Translations under genes and position numbers: made by a program
The notes under the pieces: model-generated
What the model was told of the DNA's origin: nothing
What the model saw: the letters and a program-made list of their open reading frames with translations, nothing else
The model's database searches: none
Origin: an uncultured Clostridium sp.
GTDB lineage: Bacteria > Bacillota > Clostridia > Clostridiales > Clostridiaceae
Assembly (NCBI GenBank): GCA_946575275.1
Contig: CAMNZV010000016.1
Coordinates: 1-16,050 of the forward strand
Reading direction: 5' to 3'
Length of the DNA stretch: 16,050 bases
Shown: positions 7,578-14,672 of the stretch, piece by piece
How positions within the stretch are numbered: the stretch's first letter is position 1
Layout of the letters: each line of letters opens with the position of its first letter

Positions 7578-7627
7578 AAAAAAACACTTCCTCTCTACAT
7601 AATTAATATGCAGAGAGAAAAGTGTTT
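7578..7627 (-). terminator. Terminator-like hairpin after the M16 gene, covering the ymxH ribosome binding site
   Basis: On the minus strand AAACACTT and CTCTCT (outer and inner left arm) pair with AGAGAG and AAGTGTTT across a 15-base loop, with a small bulge. The 3' arm runs into seven T residues (7578-7584) that end at the ymxH ATG (7577). The hairpin begins 5 bases after the M16 peptidase stop. The ymxH Shine-Dalgarno (AGAGGAAG, 7587-7594) is part of the 3' arm. It can act as an intrinsic terminator, as an RBS-sequestering structure, or both. Confidence 0.75.
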
Positions 7628-7631
7628 ATTC

Positions 7632-8888
7632 TTAAAATATTTTACTATCTAATTTTGCTTTATTAATATTTTTACCAACATAAGAAGCATTAATGATTCC
7701 TTTTCCAAAGGTCTCATCTAATACAGAATTTATTTCATCAAGATTAATTTTATTTATTATTGAAATAACTTCCTCCTCCTTGAATATTTTATTTCTAAAT
7801 AAAATTGTTTTAGCATTTGCAAACATTTTAGAACTAGTGCTTTCCCTTCCTAATATATAACTACCCTTTACCTTTTCCTTTGCCATTTCAAGTTCATCTT
7901 TAGTTATTTTGTTATTTGAAAATAATTTTAATTCCTTGTCAATTACCGTAAGTGCTTCCTCACCATAATTTTTGCCAAGACCTGTATATATGTTTACTAT
8001 ACCATTCTTTTCAAAACTTTGTGGATAACAATATATGGTGTAACAAAGCCCCAGTTCCTCTCGAACCTTTTGAAACAAAATAGAAGAAGCACCACCACCT
8101 AAAATATTACATAACAATGCCAAGGAATATGTTCTGTCATCCTCTGCAGAAAGACCATTTATACCAAGAGTTACATGAAGTTGCTCTATATTTTTATCTA
8201 TTATACCACTATCTTTCTTTAATATGACCTTTTCATAAGATGGTTCATATTTATCCTTGCACTTCCAATTAGAAAAATATTTTTCAAGCAATTCTTCAAG
8301 TTCACTATCATCAAATTTACCACATATTGAAATAACTGAATTATAAGGTGTATACTTCTCATAGATGTAATCCTTTAAATTCGAAGCTGTAAAAGAAGTA
8401 ACCTTCTCAGGTGTTCCAAGTATGGGGTTTCCTAAGGTACTATCTCCAAAGGTAATTCTAGAACTTAAATCATATAAAACATCCTCTGGTGAATCTTCAG
8501 TCATATTTATTTCTTCAATTACTACCTTTTTTTCTTTATCTAACTCTTCCTCATTAAAAGTTGAATTAAATAGCATATCTGAAAGTACTTCAAGAGATAA
8601 ATCTAGATGAGTATATAAAGTTTTTGTATAGTAGCAAGTAGCTTCTTTACTTGTATAGGCATTAATTTGTCCACCTACATTTTCAATTACTTCTGCAATT
8701 TCCTTAGCTGTTCTATTTTCTGTCCCTTTGAATAACATGTGTTCAATGAAATGAGATATACCATTTAGATCATCCCCTTCATTTCTAGAACCGTTTTTGA
8801 CCATAATTCCTACACTAACTGAATTTACCCATTGATTTTTTTCAGTAACTACCTTAAGTCCATTTTTAAGTGTGTATAATTTATACAT
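7632..8888 (-). CDS. M16-family zinc peptidase (processing-peptidase-like)
   Basis: Metallopeptidase of family M16, subgroup close to mitochondrial processing peptidase beta and B. subtilis MlpA/YmxG. The 418-residue protein carries the inverted zinc motif HFIEH at 46-50 (H46 and H50 zinc ligands, E49 catalytic base). The distal glutamate is in KKVVIEEINM (E125/E126), about 76 residues on, as the family requires. The C-terminal half contains FQKVREELGLCYTIY, the second-domain substrate-binding segment. No signal peptide is seen, so it is probably cytoplasmic. The ATG at 8888 follows AAGGAG. It lies directly after pnp, a linkage conserved in Bacillus, where the pnp-adjacent homologue has been reported to influence extracellular protease levels. 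Whether that role holds here is inference. Genes just before and after it are each separated by a terminator-like hairpin. Confidence 0.92.
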   Translation of the reverse strand: MYKLYTLKNGLKVVTEKNQWVNSVSVGIMVKNGSRNEGDDLNGISHFIEHMLFKGTENRTAKEIAEVIENVGGQINAYTSKEATCYYTKTLYTHLDLSLEVLSDMLFNSTFNEEELDKEKKVVIEEINMTEDSPEDVLYDLSSRITFGDSTLGNPILGTPEKVTSFTASNLKDYIYEKYTPYNSVISICGKFDDSELEELLEKYFSNWKCKDKYEPSYEKVILKKDSGIIDKNIEQLHVTLGINGLSAEDDRTYSLALLCNILGGGASSILFQKVREELGLCYTIYCYPQSFEKNGIVNIYTGLGKNYGEEALTVIDKELKLFSNNKITKDELEMAKEKVKGSYILGRESTSSKMFANAKTILFRNKIFKEEEVISIINKINLDEINSVLDETFGKGIINASYVGKNINKAKLDSKIF

Positions 8889-8901
8889 AATTTCTCCTTA
8901 T

Positions 8902-8946
8902 AAAAAAAATCACGAATTTCTTCAAATGTATTTTTGAGAAATTCGT
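8902..8946 (-). terminator. Rho-independent terminator after pnp
   Basis: On the minus strand ACGAATTTCTCAAA pairs with TTTGAAGAAATTCGT (one bulged base, loop of about 4 to 6), followed by GA and eight T (8902-8909). It lies about 35 bases after the pnp stop. The T-run is followed directly by the AAGGAG of the M16 peptidase gene, so read-through or a promoter not seen here is needed for that gene. Confidence 0.8.
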
Positions 8947-8981
8947 TGATTTGTATTACTAGTAAATACTTTTAGTAATGT

Positions 8982-11087
8982 TTAGTTTTCTTCATTTTGT
9001 TCTTTATCTAACAATGCGTCTTTTCTAGATAAATTAACTCTACCTTGGCTATCAATTTCAGTTACCTTAACTAATATTTCATCACCAATAGAAACAACAT
9101 CCTCAACTTTATTTACTCTATTTTTGTCTAATTTTGATATATGACATAATCCTTCTTTATTTGGAAGAATTTCAACAAAGGCACCAAATGTAGTTATCTT
9201 AGTAACTTTACCTAAATAAACTTCTGAAACCTTAACTTCCTTTGTTAAACCTTCAATTATTTTTAATGCTTCATTTACACCATTATGATCAGCTGATGAA
9301 ACAAATACTGTACCATCATCCTTAATGTCAATTTTAACGCCAGTATCAGCTATTATTTTATTAATTACCTTACCACCAGCTCCAATTACATCTCTTATTT
9401 TATCCGGATTTATACTTATTGTTTCAGTCTTAGGTGCATATAAAGATACATCACTTCTATTTTGTGGAATGCATTCTAATATTTTGTCTATTATCATAAC
9501 CCTAGCTTTTCTAGCATCTCTTATAGCATTCTCAATAATACTAAAACTCATACCTTTTATTTTAGTATCCACTTGAATTGATGTAATTCCCTCTGTAGTA
9601 CCTGCTACCTTAAAGTCCATATCTCCAAAGAAATCTTCTATTCCTTGAATATCTGTAATTACAGCTTCCTCTGTTAAATCCTTTGATGTTATAAGCCCCA
9701 TAGCAATACCAGCTGCTGGTCTCTTTAATGGTACACCTGCATCTAATAATGCTAATGTTGAACCACATACAGATGCCTGTGATGTAGAACCATTAGAACT
9801 TAATACTTCTGATACTAATCTAATAGTATAAGGAAATTCTGCTTCTGAAGGTATTAATGGTTCTAAAGCTCTTTCAGCTAATGCACCATGACCTACTTCA
9901 CGTCTTCCAGGTCCTCTTAGAGGTTTAACTTCTCCAACACTATATCCTGGAAAATTATAATGATGCATATATCTTTTTGTTTCTGCTTCATCAATTCCAT
10001 CTAAAATTTGAATTTCACTAACTGAACCTAATGTTGCAACTGTCATTACCTGAGTTAATCCTCTAGTAAATAATCCTGTACCATGAGTTCTTGGAAGGAC
10101 TGAAACCTCACAACTTATAGGTCTAACTTGATCAAATGCTCTACCATCTGGTCTTCTTCTTTCATTTAGAAGCATATTTCTTACAATTTCTTTTTGTGTT
10201 GTATATAATACTTCTTTTATATCTGCTTCTTTTCCTTGAAACTTTTCCTTAAACTCTTCTTTAACCTTTGAGTTTACTATGTCTACAGCAGCATTTCTTT
10301 CGTCCTTGTCAGTTATATACATAGCCTTTTTAAGCATGTCAAAACTAAAGCTTTTAACAGCTTCCTCTACTTCAGAATCAACCTTGTATAATACTGGTTC
10401 TTCTTTCTTTTTACCAAACTTCGCCATAGCTTCTTCTTGGAATTTTATTATATCTTGACAACTTTCAAATCCAAATTTAATTGCATCTATCATAGTGTCT
10501 TCTGGAATTTCATCTCCACCTGCTTCTATCATCATACATCTTTCAGATGTAGCACATACAGTAAGGTGTAATGTAGTTTTTTCTCTCTCCTCTGAATTTG
10601 GGTTTACTACAAATTTCCCATCAACAATTCCTATCTGAACTGCTGCAACTGGAGTAGTATATGGAATACTTGATAGACATAATCCCATTGAAGCTGCATT
10701 AATTGCTAATATTTCTGGTAAATTATCCTTTTCTACTGAAACAACTGTTGTAACAACTTGAACATCGTTTCTATAGCCTTTAGGAAATAAAGGTCTTATT
10801 GTTCTATCTACAGCTCTACCATTTAATATTGCCTTATCTGTAGGTCTACCTTCCCTTTTTAGAAATCCTCCTGGAATTTTTCCAACTGAATATAATCTTT
10901 CTTCATATTCTACACTTAGTGGAAAAAAATCTATCCCTTCCCTAGGATTTTCGGATGCGTTTACATTAGTTAGTATTACTGTATCTCCATAGCTCATAAA
11001 AATGGCAGCATTTGATAACATTCCAACTTTGCCAAATTCTACTTTCATTTCTCTACCTGCAATAGTTGTACTTAATACGTTGCTCAT
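8982..11087 (-). CDS. pnp: Polyribonucleotide nucleotidyltransferase (PNPase)
   Basis: Phosphorolytic 3'-to-5' exoribonuclease, trimeric, acting in mRNA decay and stable-RNA processing. Domain order is the usual one: first RNase PH domain (about 10-140, with [21 protein letters not shown]), a helical linker, second catalytic RNase PH domain (about 310-545, with [11 protein letters not shown] and the active-site segment [12 protein letters not shown]), a KH domain with the GxxG loop IGAGGK (about 555-615) and a C-terminal S1 domain ([16 protein letters not shown]). The protein is 701 residues from the ATG at 11087, normal for the family. I chose that ATG because GGGAGG lies 7 bases ahead. An ATG at 11105 is in frame, but its six extra codons would be read through that ribosome binding site. 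It follows rpsO, the near-universal rpsO-pnp linkage. Confidence 0.97.
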   Translation of the reverse strand: MSNVLSTTIAGREMKVEFGKVGMLSNAAIFMSYGDTVILTNVNASENPREGIDFFPLSVEYEERLYSVGKIPGGFLKREGRPTDKAILNGRAVDRTIRPLFPKGYRNDVQVVTTVVSVEKDNLPEILAINAASMGLCLSSIPYTTPVAAVQIGIVDGKFVVNPNSEEREKTTLHLTVCATSERCMMIEAGGDEIPEDTMIDAIKFGFESCQDIIKFQEEAMAKFGKKKEEPVLYKVDSEVEEAVKSFSFDMLKKAMYITDKDERNAAVDIVNSKVKEEFKEKFQGKEADIKEVLYTTQKEIVRNMLLNERRRPDGRAFDQVRPISCEVSVLPRTHGTGLFTRGLTQVMTVATLGSVSEIQILDGIDEAETKRYMHHYNFPGYSVGEVKPLRGPGRREVGHGALAERALEPLIPSEAEFPYTIRLVSEVLSSNGSTSQASVCGSTLALLDAGVPLKRPAAGIAMGLITSKDLTEEAVITDIQGIEDFFGDMDFKVAGTTEGITSIQVDTKIKGMSFSIIENAIRDARKARVMIIDKILECIPQNRSDVSLYAPKTETISINPDKIRDVIGAGGKVINKIIADTGVKIDIKDDGTVFVSSADHNGVNEALKIIEGLTKEVKVSEVYLGKVTKITTFGAFVEILPNKEGLCHISKLDKNRVNKVEDVVSIGDEILVKVTEIDSQGRVNLSRKDALLDKEQNEEN

Positions 11088-11094
11088 TATATGA

Positions 11095-11100
11095 CCTCCC
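11095..11100 (-). promoter_or_regulatory. Ribosome binding site deciding the pnp start
   Basis: GGGAGG on the minus strand, 7 bases before ATG 11087. The upstream in-frame ATG at 11105 has no comparable site and precedes this one, so it is not the likely start. Confidence 0.75.
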
Positions 11101-11125
11101 TTCATTTTATCTTATTTTTAATATT

Positions 11126-11154
11126 CAAAATTAAAGAGCGGATTAATCCGCTCT
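11126..11154 (-). terminator. Terminator hairpin between rpsO and pnp
   Basis: Perfect 20-base palindrome at 11135-11154 (half-site AGAGCGGATT), starting 3 bases after the rpsO stop, with TTTAATTTT following on the minus strand. The interrupted U-run suggests partial termination, so some transcripts probably continue into pnp. A processing or stabilising hairpin, as known between these genes in other bacteria, is an alternative. Confidence 0.7.
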
Positions 11155-11157
11155 ATA

Positions 11158-11421
11158 TTATCTTCTTAATCCTAATTTTTTAATGATGTCTCTGTATCTT
11201 TCAACATCTTGATCTTGTAAATAATTTAAAAGACCTCTTCTTTGTCCAACCATCATTAAAAGACCTCTTCTTGAATGGTGATCTTTCTTGTGAACTTTTA
11301 AATGTCCAGTTAATTGGTTGATTCTTTCTGTTAATAATGCGATTTGAACTTCTGGAGAACCTGTATCTCCTTCACTTCTACCATATTGTTTAATAATTTC
11401 TAATTTTCTTTCCTTATCCAT
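11158..11421 (-). CDS. rpsO: 30S ribosomal protein S15
   Basis: Primary 16S rRNA-binding protein of the small subunit platform. The 87-residue product is near the family's usual 88 to 89 and contains the signature [24 protein letters not shown] (two adjoining blocks) and the basic [18 protein letters not shown] region that contacts rRNA. The start is the ATG at 11421, preceded by GGAGG (11430-11434). A longer in-frame extension to 11496 has no family similarity and covers the leader RNA, so it is rejected. A promoter overlapping the end of ribF gives the gene its own transcript in addition to read-through from the infB-side genes. The leader can pair with the ribosome binding region, consistent with S15 autoregulation. 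A palindromic hairpin follows the stop. Confidence 0.97.
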   Translation of the reverse strand: MDKERKLEIIKQYGRSEGDTGSPEVQIALLTERINQLTGHLKVHKKDHHSRRGLLMMVGQRRGLLNYLQDQDVERYRDIIKKLGLRR

Positions 11422-11424
11422 TAA

Positions 11425-11493
11425 TTGCACCTCCATAAAATTATCACCACAGTTCCAAGTAATAAGTGCAACCTTAAAACATAGCACTAGGTT
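11425..11493 (-). promoter_or_regulatory. rpsO leader with pairing to the ribosome binding site
   Basis: On the minus strand AACCT (11489-11493) can pair with AGGTT (11470-11474), and the overlapping TTGCAC (11466-11471) can pair with GTGCAA (11425-11430), which adjoins the GGAGG Shine-Dalgarno. The second pairing would block translation. S15 is known to repress its own mRNA through leader structures in several bacterial groups, so a repressor target here is plausible, but the fold was drawn by eye. Confidence 0.45.
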
Positions 11494-11501
11494 CATCTGA
11501 A

Positions 11502-11530
11502 ATTATAACAAATTATATTATAATTGTAAA
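11502..11530 (-). promoter_or_regulatory. Promoter of rpsO
   Basis: TTTACA (11525-11530) and a consensus TATAAT (11502-11507) with a 17-base spacer on the minus strand. The -35 box lies inside the last codons of ribF. Predicted transcription start is near 11495, giving a leader of about 75 bases. Confidence 0.7.
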
Positions 11531-12444
11531 TATATTTTTTGTTTAGCTAGATTTTTGTCTTTTTCTAGTTGTAAAATTAATTCTTGAATTGAATTAAATT
11601 TAATTTCCGGTCTTAAATATTCCATGAAAAATAATTTGATTTCCAAACCATAAATATCTAAATTAAAATCTAGAATATAGGTTTCTATAGTTGTTTCATC
11701 CCCATTAAAGGTTGGATTAGTACCAATATTGGTAATACCTCTATATATTTTATTATTGACCAAAACATTGGTATAATATACACCACTTAATGGAATAATT
11801 TTTTTTTCATCATATTCAAGGTTAGCTGTTGGAAATCCAATTTTCCTACCATTTTGTTTACCATAAATGACTTTCCCTGATATTTCATAAGTTCTGCCAA
11901 GCAAGTTATTTCCTTCTTGGATATTGCCTTTTAAAATCTCTTGTCTAATTTTCGTGCTACTAACAATTTCATCCTCTAATGTAAAGGGTGGCATAATATA
12001 TAATTCGTAATTTTTATTGTTACATATTTCTTTTAATAAATTAATATCCCCTATATTTTTGTATCCAAATTTATAGTTAAATCCAACTACAAAACCCTGT
12101 ACATTAAACTTTTTACCTAAAAGCTCTATAAAGGCTTCTGGAGAATATTTCATAAAACTTTCGGTAAATTTCTGAAAGTATATTATGTCAATACCTTCAT
12201 TTTCAAAAACCTCTTTTTTTGATTTATTATTCATTAATAATTTTGGCTTTTGCCCTACTTGAATTACATCTCTTGGATGATTTGAAAATGTATATACTAC
12301 ACTTTTTCCATTATTCTTTTTTGCTAATTCAACAACTTTTTTAATTAAGGATAAATGCCCTTTATGTATACCATCAAAACTTCCTAATGCTATATAACAT
12401 TTAGAATCATCATAGGTATAGTTATTTTCATCTTCTATAATCAT
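11518..12444 (-). CDS. ribF: Bifunctional riboflavin kinase / FAD synthetase
   Basis: Converts riboflavin to FMN and FMN to FAD. The 308-residue protein has both modules: an N-terminal nucleotidyltransferase domain with GSFDGIHKGHLSLI (21-34, the HxGH motif) and the SSTKIR motif (162-167), and a C-terminal riboflavin kinase domain with GRKIGFPTANLE (199-210), the TNPTF segment (242-246) and the probable catalytic E254 in ETYILDF. Length is normal for the family. The ATG at 12444 follows TAGGAG. It begins 9 bases after the end of the truB frame and precedes rpsO, the conserved truB-ribF-rpsO order. The last codons overlap the predicted rpsO promoter. No FMN riboswitch precedes it, so it is expressed with the infB-side operon. 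Confidence 0.96.
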   Translation of the reverse strand: MIIEDENNYTYDDSKCYIALGSFDGIHKGHLSLIKKVVELAKKNNGKSVVYTFSNHPRDVIQVGQKPKLLMNNKSKKEVFENEGIDIIYFQKFTESFMKYSPEAFIELLGKKFNVQGFVVGFNYKFGYKNIGDINLLKEICNNKNYELYIMPPFTLEDEIVSSTKIRQEILKGNIQEGNNLLGRTYEISGKVIYGKQNGRKIGFPTANLEYDEKKIIPLSGVYYTNVLVNNKIYRGITNIGTNPTFNGDETTIETYILDFNLDIYGLEIKLFFMEYLRPEIKFNSIQELILQLEKDKNLAKQKIYLQL

Positions 12445-12453
12445 TTCTAACTC

Positions 12454-13332
12454 CTATATAACTAATAATTTTTCCATTTTAAACCCTTCATAATTAAGCT
12501 TTCCAAGTCCAATAAAATTATTATTTTCATCATAAACCTTATAGAGAGTTTCTTTTTCTATTTTATTATCAGTTAATCTTTTATCATATACATTAACACC
12601 ATTAATTAGTAATTTTGAGTAGCCTTTATTAATAGTTAATTTAGGATAATCATTTAAAGCCTCATCTATTGAAATAATATGTTTATTAATATTTTCTTCG
12701 TTTAAATCATTTATATTAATACTGTCTTCTTCTCTAAATGAAGCTGTCATTGTCCTTTTAAGTTCTGTTACAGTACCTGACACCTTTAATAAATTTCCAA
12801 TATCATAACATTATCTCCTTATATATGTTCCCTTAGTACAAGTAACTTCCATAGATACATAAGGCATTTCAATTTCAATATTTCTAATGTCAAATATATT
12901 AATTTTCCTGCCCTCTCTATCTATTTCAATGCCTTGCCTTGCTAAATCATAAAGTCTTACTCCATTTTTCTTAAGGGCTGAATACATAGGTGGAACCTGT
13001 ATGTATTCACCTTTAAAATGCATAATTGCATCTATTATCATATTATTATCTAAATGCGTTATATCCTTTCTTGAAACCACATCACCCTCTAAATCATAGG
13101 TGGTAGTTTCAAGTCCAAGTTGAAATTTCACATAATAACTTTTTTTTGCAGTCATTATATAGTCAATGATTTTAGTAGCTTTTCCAATACATATTGGAAG
13201 CACACCTGATGCCTCTGGGTCTAATGTACCAGTATGTCCAACCTTTTTAGTATTGGCAACCTTCTTAACTATCCTTACAACATCAAAGGATGACATTCCT
13301 TTATTTTTAAAAACATTTATTACACCATTCAT
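12454..13332 (-). pseudogene. truB: tRNA pseudouridine(55) synthase with an in-frame premature stop
   Basis: TruB makes pseudouridine 55 in the T-loop of tRNA. The N-terminal 173 codons read normally: [17 protein letters not shown], then [16 protein letters not shown] with catalytic D38, then [20 protein letters not shown]. At [10 protein letters not shown] the frame meets TAA (12811-12813). The same frame then continues for 118 codons with family-typical sequence, CYDIGNLLKVSGTVTELKRT, and a C-terminal PUA-like part (KLLINGVNVYDKR, IGLGKL) to the normal stop at 12454. Read through the TAA, the protein would be about 292 residues, the expected size. Relatives have IRSLC here, so both the second R (for S) and the stop (TTA to TAA would be one change) are abnormal. 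Truncation would remove the last part of the catalytic domain and all of the C-terminal domain. A recent nonsense mutation or a sequencing error fits best; two separately translated pieces are less likely, as the 3' piece has only a poor GTG start (12783). Confidence 0.8.
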
Positions 13333-13333
13333 A

Positions 13334-14305
13334 TTAAATCTCTTTTTCTAATTCATTTAAAATTCTTAGTTTTGCTTCATTTAAGGAAAGATTTGGCACT
13401 TTAAGACCTGCAGCCTTAATATGACCTCCACCTCCAAGTGCTTCAGCCACTTTTCTAACATCAACCTTATCTTTTGAACGAAGACTTCCCTTAACTCCAT
13501 CTTGGACTTCCTTTAATACAATAGCAACTTCTACACCTTTTATACTTAAAGCTAAAGAAATAATATCTGAGGTATCTACATTTCCAAGTTCAAAGGACTC
13601 TAAGGTATCACTTGAAATTCCAATATACGAAACCTTATTATCTAAAAGTAATTCTAATGAGTCTAGAGCTTTACCTATTAGCTTTATTTTTTCATAGGGT
13701 CTATTATCAAACAAATTACTATGCACAACGGAATTGTTAATGCCAAGGTCAATTAATTCTCCTACAATTTGATGGGTTCTTTTAGTTACATTTGAATGTC
13801 TAAAGGAACCTGTATCGGTTACTATTCCTGTATAAATGCAATTGCCAATATTAATTGCTGCTTCTTTATTGTTTTCTAAATCAATTTTAAGTTCTTTAAT
13901 AAGTAGAAAAATTAATTCACATGTAGCTGCAGCTTTTATGTCAACATAATTGATTGTACCATACTTTTCATTTGAAATATGATGATCAATTACAATTAAT
14001 CTATTATTATAATATTGTAAATTTGCACATACTCTTTCATAATTACCACAATCTAATACTATAACTAAATCAGTATTGGGCATCGGTTCTGTAATTGTAC
14101 CATTAATTTCATTAGAACAAGGAAGGAAAGAGAGGTTATCTTGAATAACTTCTCTAGATATTGCATAAGCATCCTTTCCTATTAATCTTAATGCATTTAA
14201 TAATCCAAGCAAACTTCCTGTTGCATCTCCATCTGGAGATGTGTGAAATGTAATTCCAATTTTATTAGATTCTTTAATTATTTTAGCAATTTCACTTAAA
14301 TTCAT
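13334..14305 (-). CDS. nrnA: DHH-family phosphoesterase, NrnA type (nano-RNase / pAp phosphatase-like)
   Basis: Manganese-dependent DHH/DHHA1 phosphoesterase, cytoplasmic. Relatives of the NrnA group degrade very short RNAs and dephosphorylate 3'-phosphoadenosine 5'-phosphate; some clostridial members act on cyclic-dinucleotide breakdown products. From the ATG at 14305 it is 323 residues. Metal-site motifs are H21/D25/D27 in [13 protein letters not shown]85 in VLDCGN, the DHH triplet at 107-109 in VIDHHIS, and D164 in VTDTGSF. The C-terminal DHHA1 domain has the substrate-binding [10 protein letters not shown] (291-300). ATG 14305 is preceded by AAAGGA about 10 bases upstream and follows the rbfA stop by one base. 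An earlier in-frame ATG at 14344 would overlap rbfA and lacks a ribosome site. The stop is one base before the truB ATG, so coupling with both neighbours is likely. Substrate is inferred. Confidence 0.88.
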   Translation of the reverse strand: MNLSEIAKIIKESNKIGITFHTSPDGDATGSLLGLLNALRLIGKDAYAISREVIQDNLSFLPCSNEINGTITEPMPNTDLVIVLDCGNYERVCANLQYYNNRLIVIDHHISNEKYGTINYVDIKAAATCELIFLLIKELKIDLENNKEAAINIGNCIYTGIVTDTGSFRHSNVTKRTHQIVGELIDLGINNSVVHSNLFDNRPYEKIKLIGKALDSLELLLDNKVSYIGISSDTLESFELGNVDTSDIISLALSIKGVEVAIVLKEVQDGVKGSLRSKDKVDVRKVAEALGGGGHIKAAGLKVPNLSLNEAKLRILNELEKEI

Positions 14306-14306
14306 A

Positions 14307-14660
14307 TTATTTGTTTCCTTTTGTTTTTCTAAGTAAATCATCAATATGCATTCCGTAATCTATTGAATCATCAATTTCAAATAATATTTGTGGACTTTGC
14401 CTTAAATTAATCCTTCGTGCAATTTCTTTTCTAATAAAACCTGCAGAACTTTTTAATGCTTCAAAATTGCTTTTTTTCTCTTCTTCATCTTTTGCAAAAA
14501 TACTTACATATACATTTGCATAACTTAAATCCTTTGTAACTTTTACTGCTGTAACAGAAATCATAGCAGTAAGTCTAGGATCTTTAATTTCATCTCTTAT
14601 TAAAGTACTTATTTCTTTTTTAACTTCTTCGTTTATTCTGCCACCTCTATAGTTTGCCAT
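14307..14660 (-). CDS. rbfA: 30S ribosome-binding factor A
   Basis: Single KH-fold protein that binds free 30S subunits and aids late 16S rRNA maturation, notably at low temperature. The 117-residue length is typical. Recognisable family segments are the N-terminal RINEEVKKEISTLIRDEIKDPRL (in two adjoining parts), VKVTKDLSYANVYVSIF in the middle of the fold, and LRQSPQILFEIDDSIDYGMHID near the C-terminus (again two adjoining parts). The ATG at 14660 follows AGAGGTGA. It starts 12 bases after infB, the standard infB-rbfA linkage, although the ylxP gene that separates them in some Firmicutes is absent. The basic tail RKTKGNK overlaps the ribosome binding site used by the next gene. Confidence 0.96.
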   Translation of the reverse strand: MANYRGGRINEEVKKEISTLIRDEIKDPRLTAMISVTAVKVTKDLSYANVYVSIFAKDEEEKKSNFEALKSSAGFIRKEIARRINLRQSPQILFEIDDSIDYGMHIDDLLRKTKGNK

Positions 14661-14672
14661 TTATATCACCTC

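Noticed and set aside
11226..11272. Direct repeat of 17 bases, 30 bases apart (11226-11242 and 11256-11272)
   Set aside because: It falls inside rpsO and encodes the RRGLL peptide that occurs twice in S15 proteins generally. Same codons for the same residues explain it.
11422..11496. N-terminal extension of S15 to 11496
   Set aside because: The extra 25 residues have no S15 similarity, have no ribosome site, and overlap a leader with regulatory-type pairing.
12454..12783. A separate 109-residue gene starting at GTG 12783
   Set aside because: It is in the same frame as truB, exactly continues the TruB sequence after the TAA, has no good ribosome binding site, and its start would cut off nine conserved residues. 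Treated as the 3' part of the broken truB.
12811..12813. Programmed recoding (pyrrolysine or selenocysteine) at the truB stop
   Set aside because: The codon is TAA, not TAG or TGA, and no stem-loop of the SECIS type was evident just after it. Ordinary mutation or sequence error is simpler.
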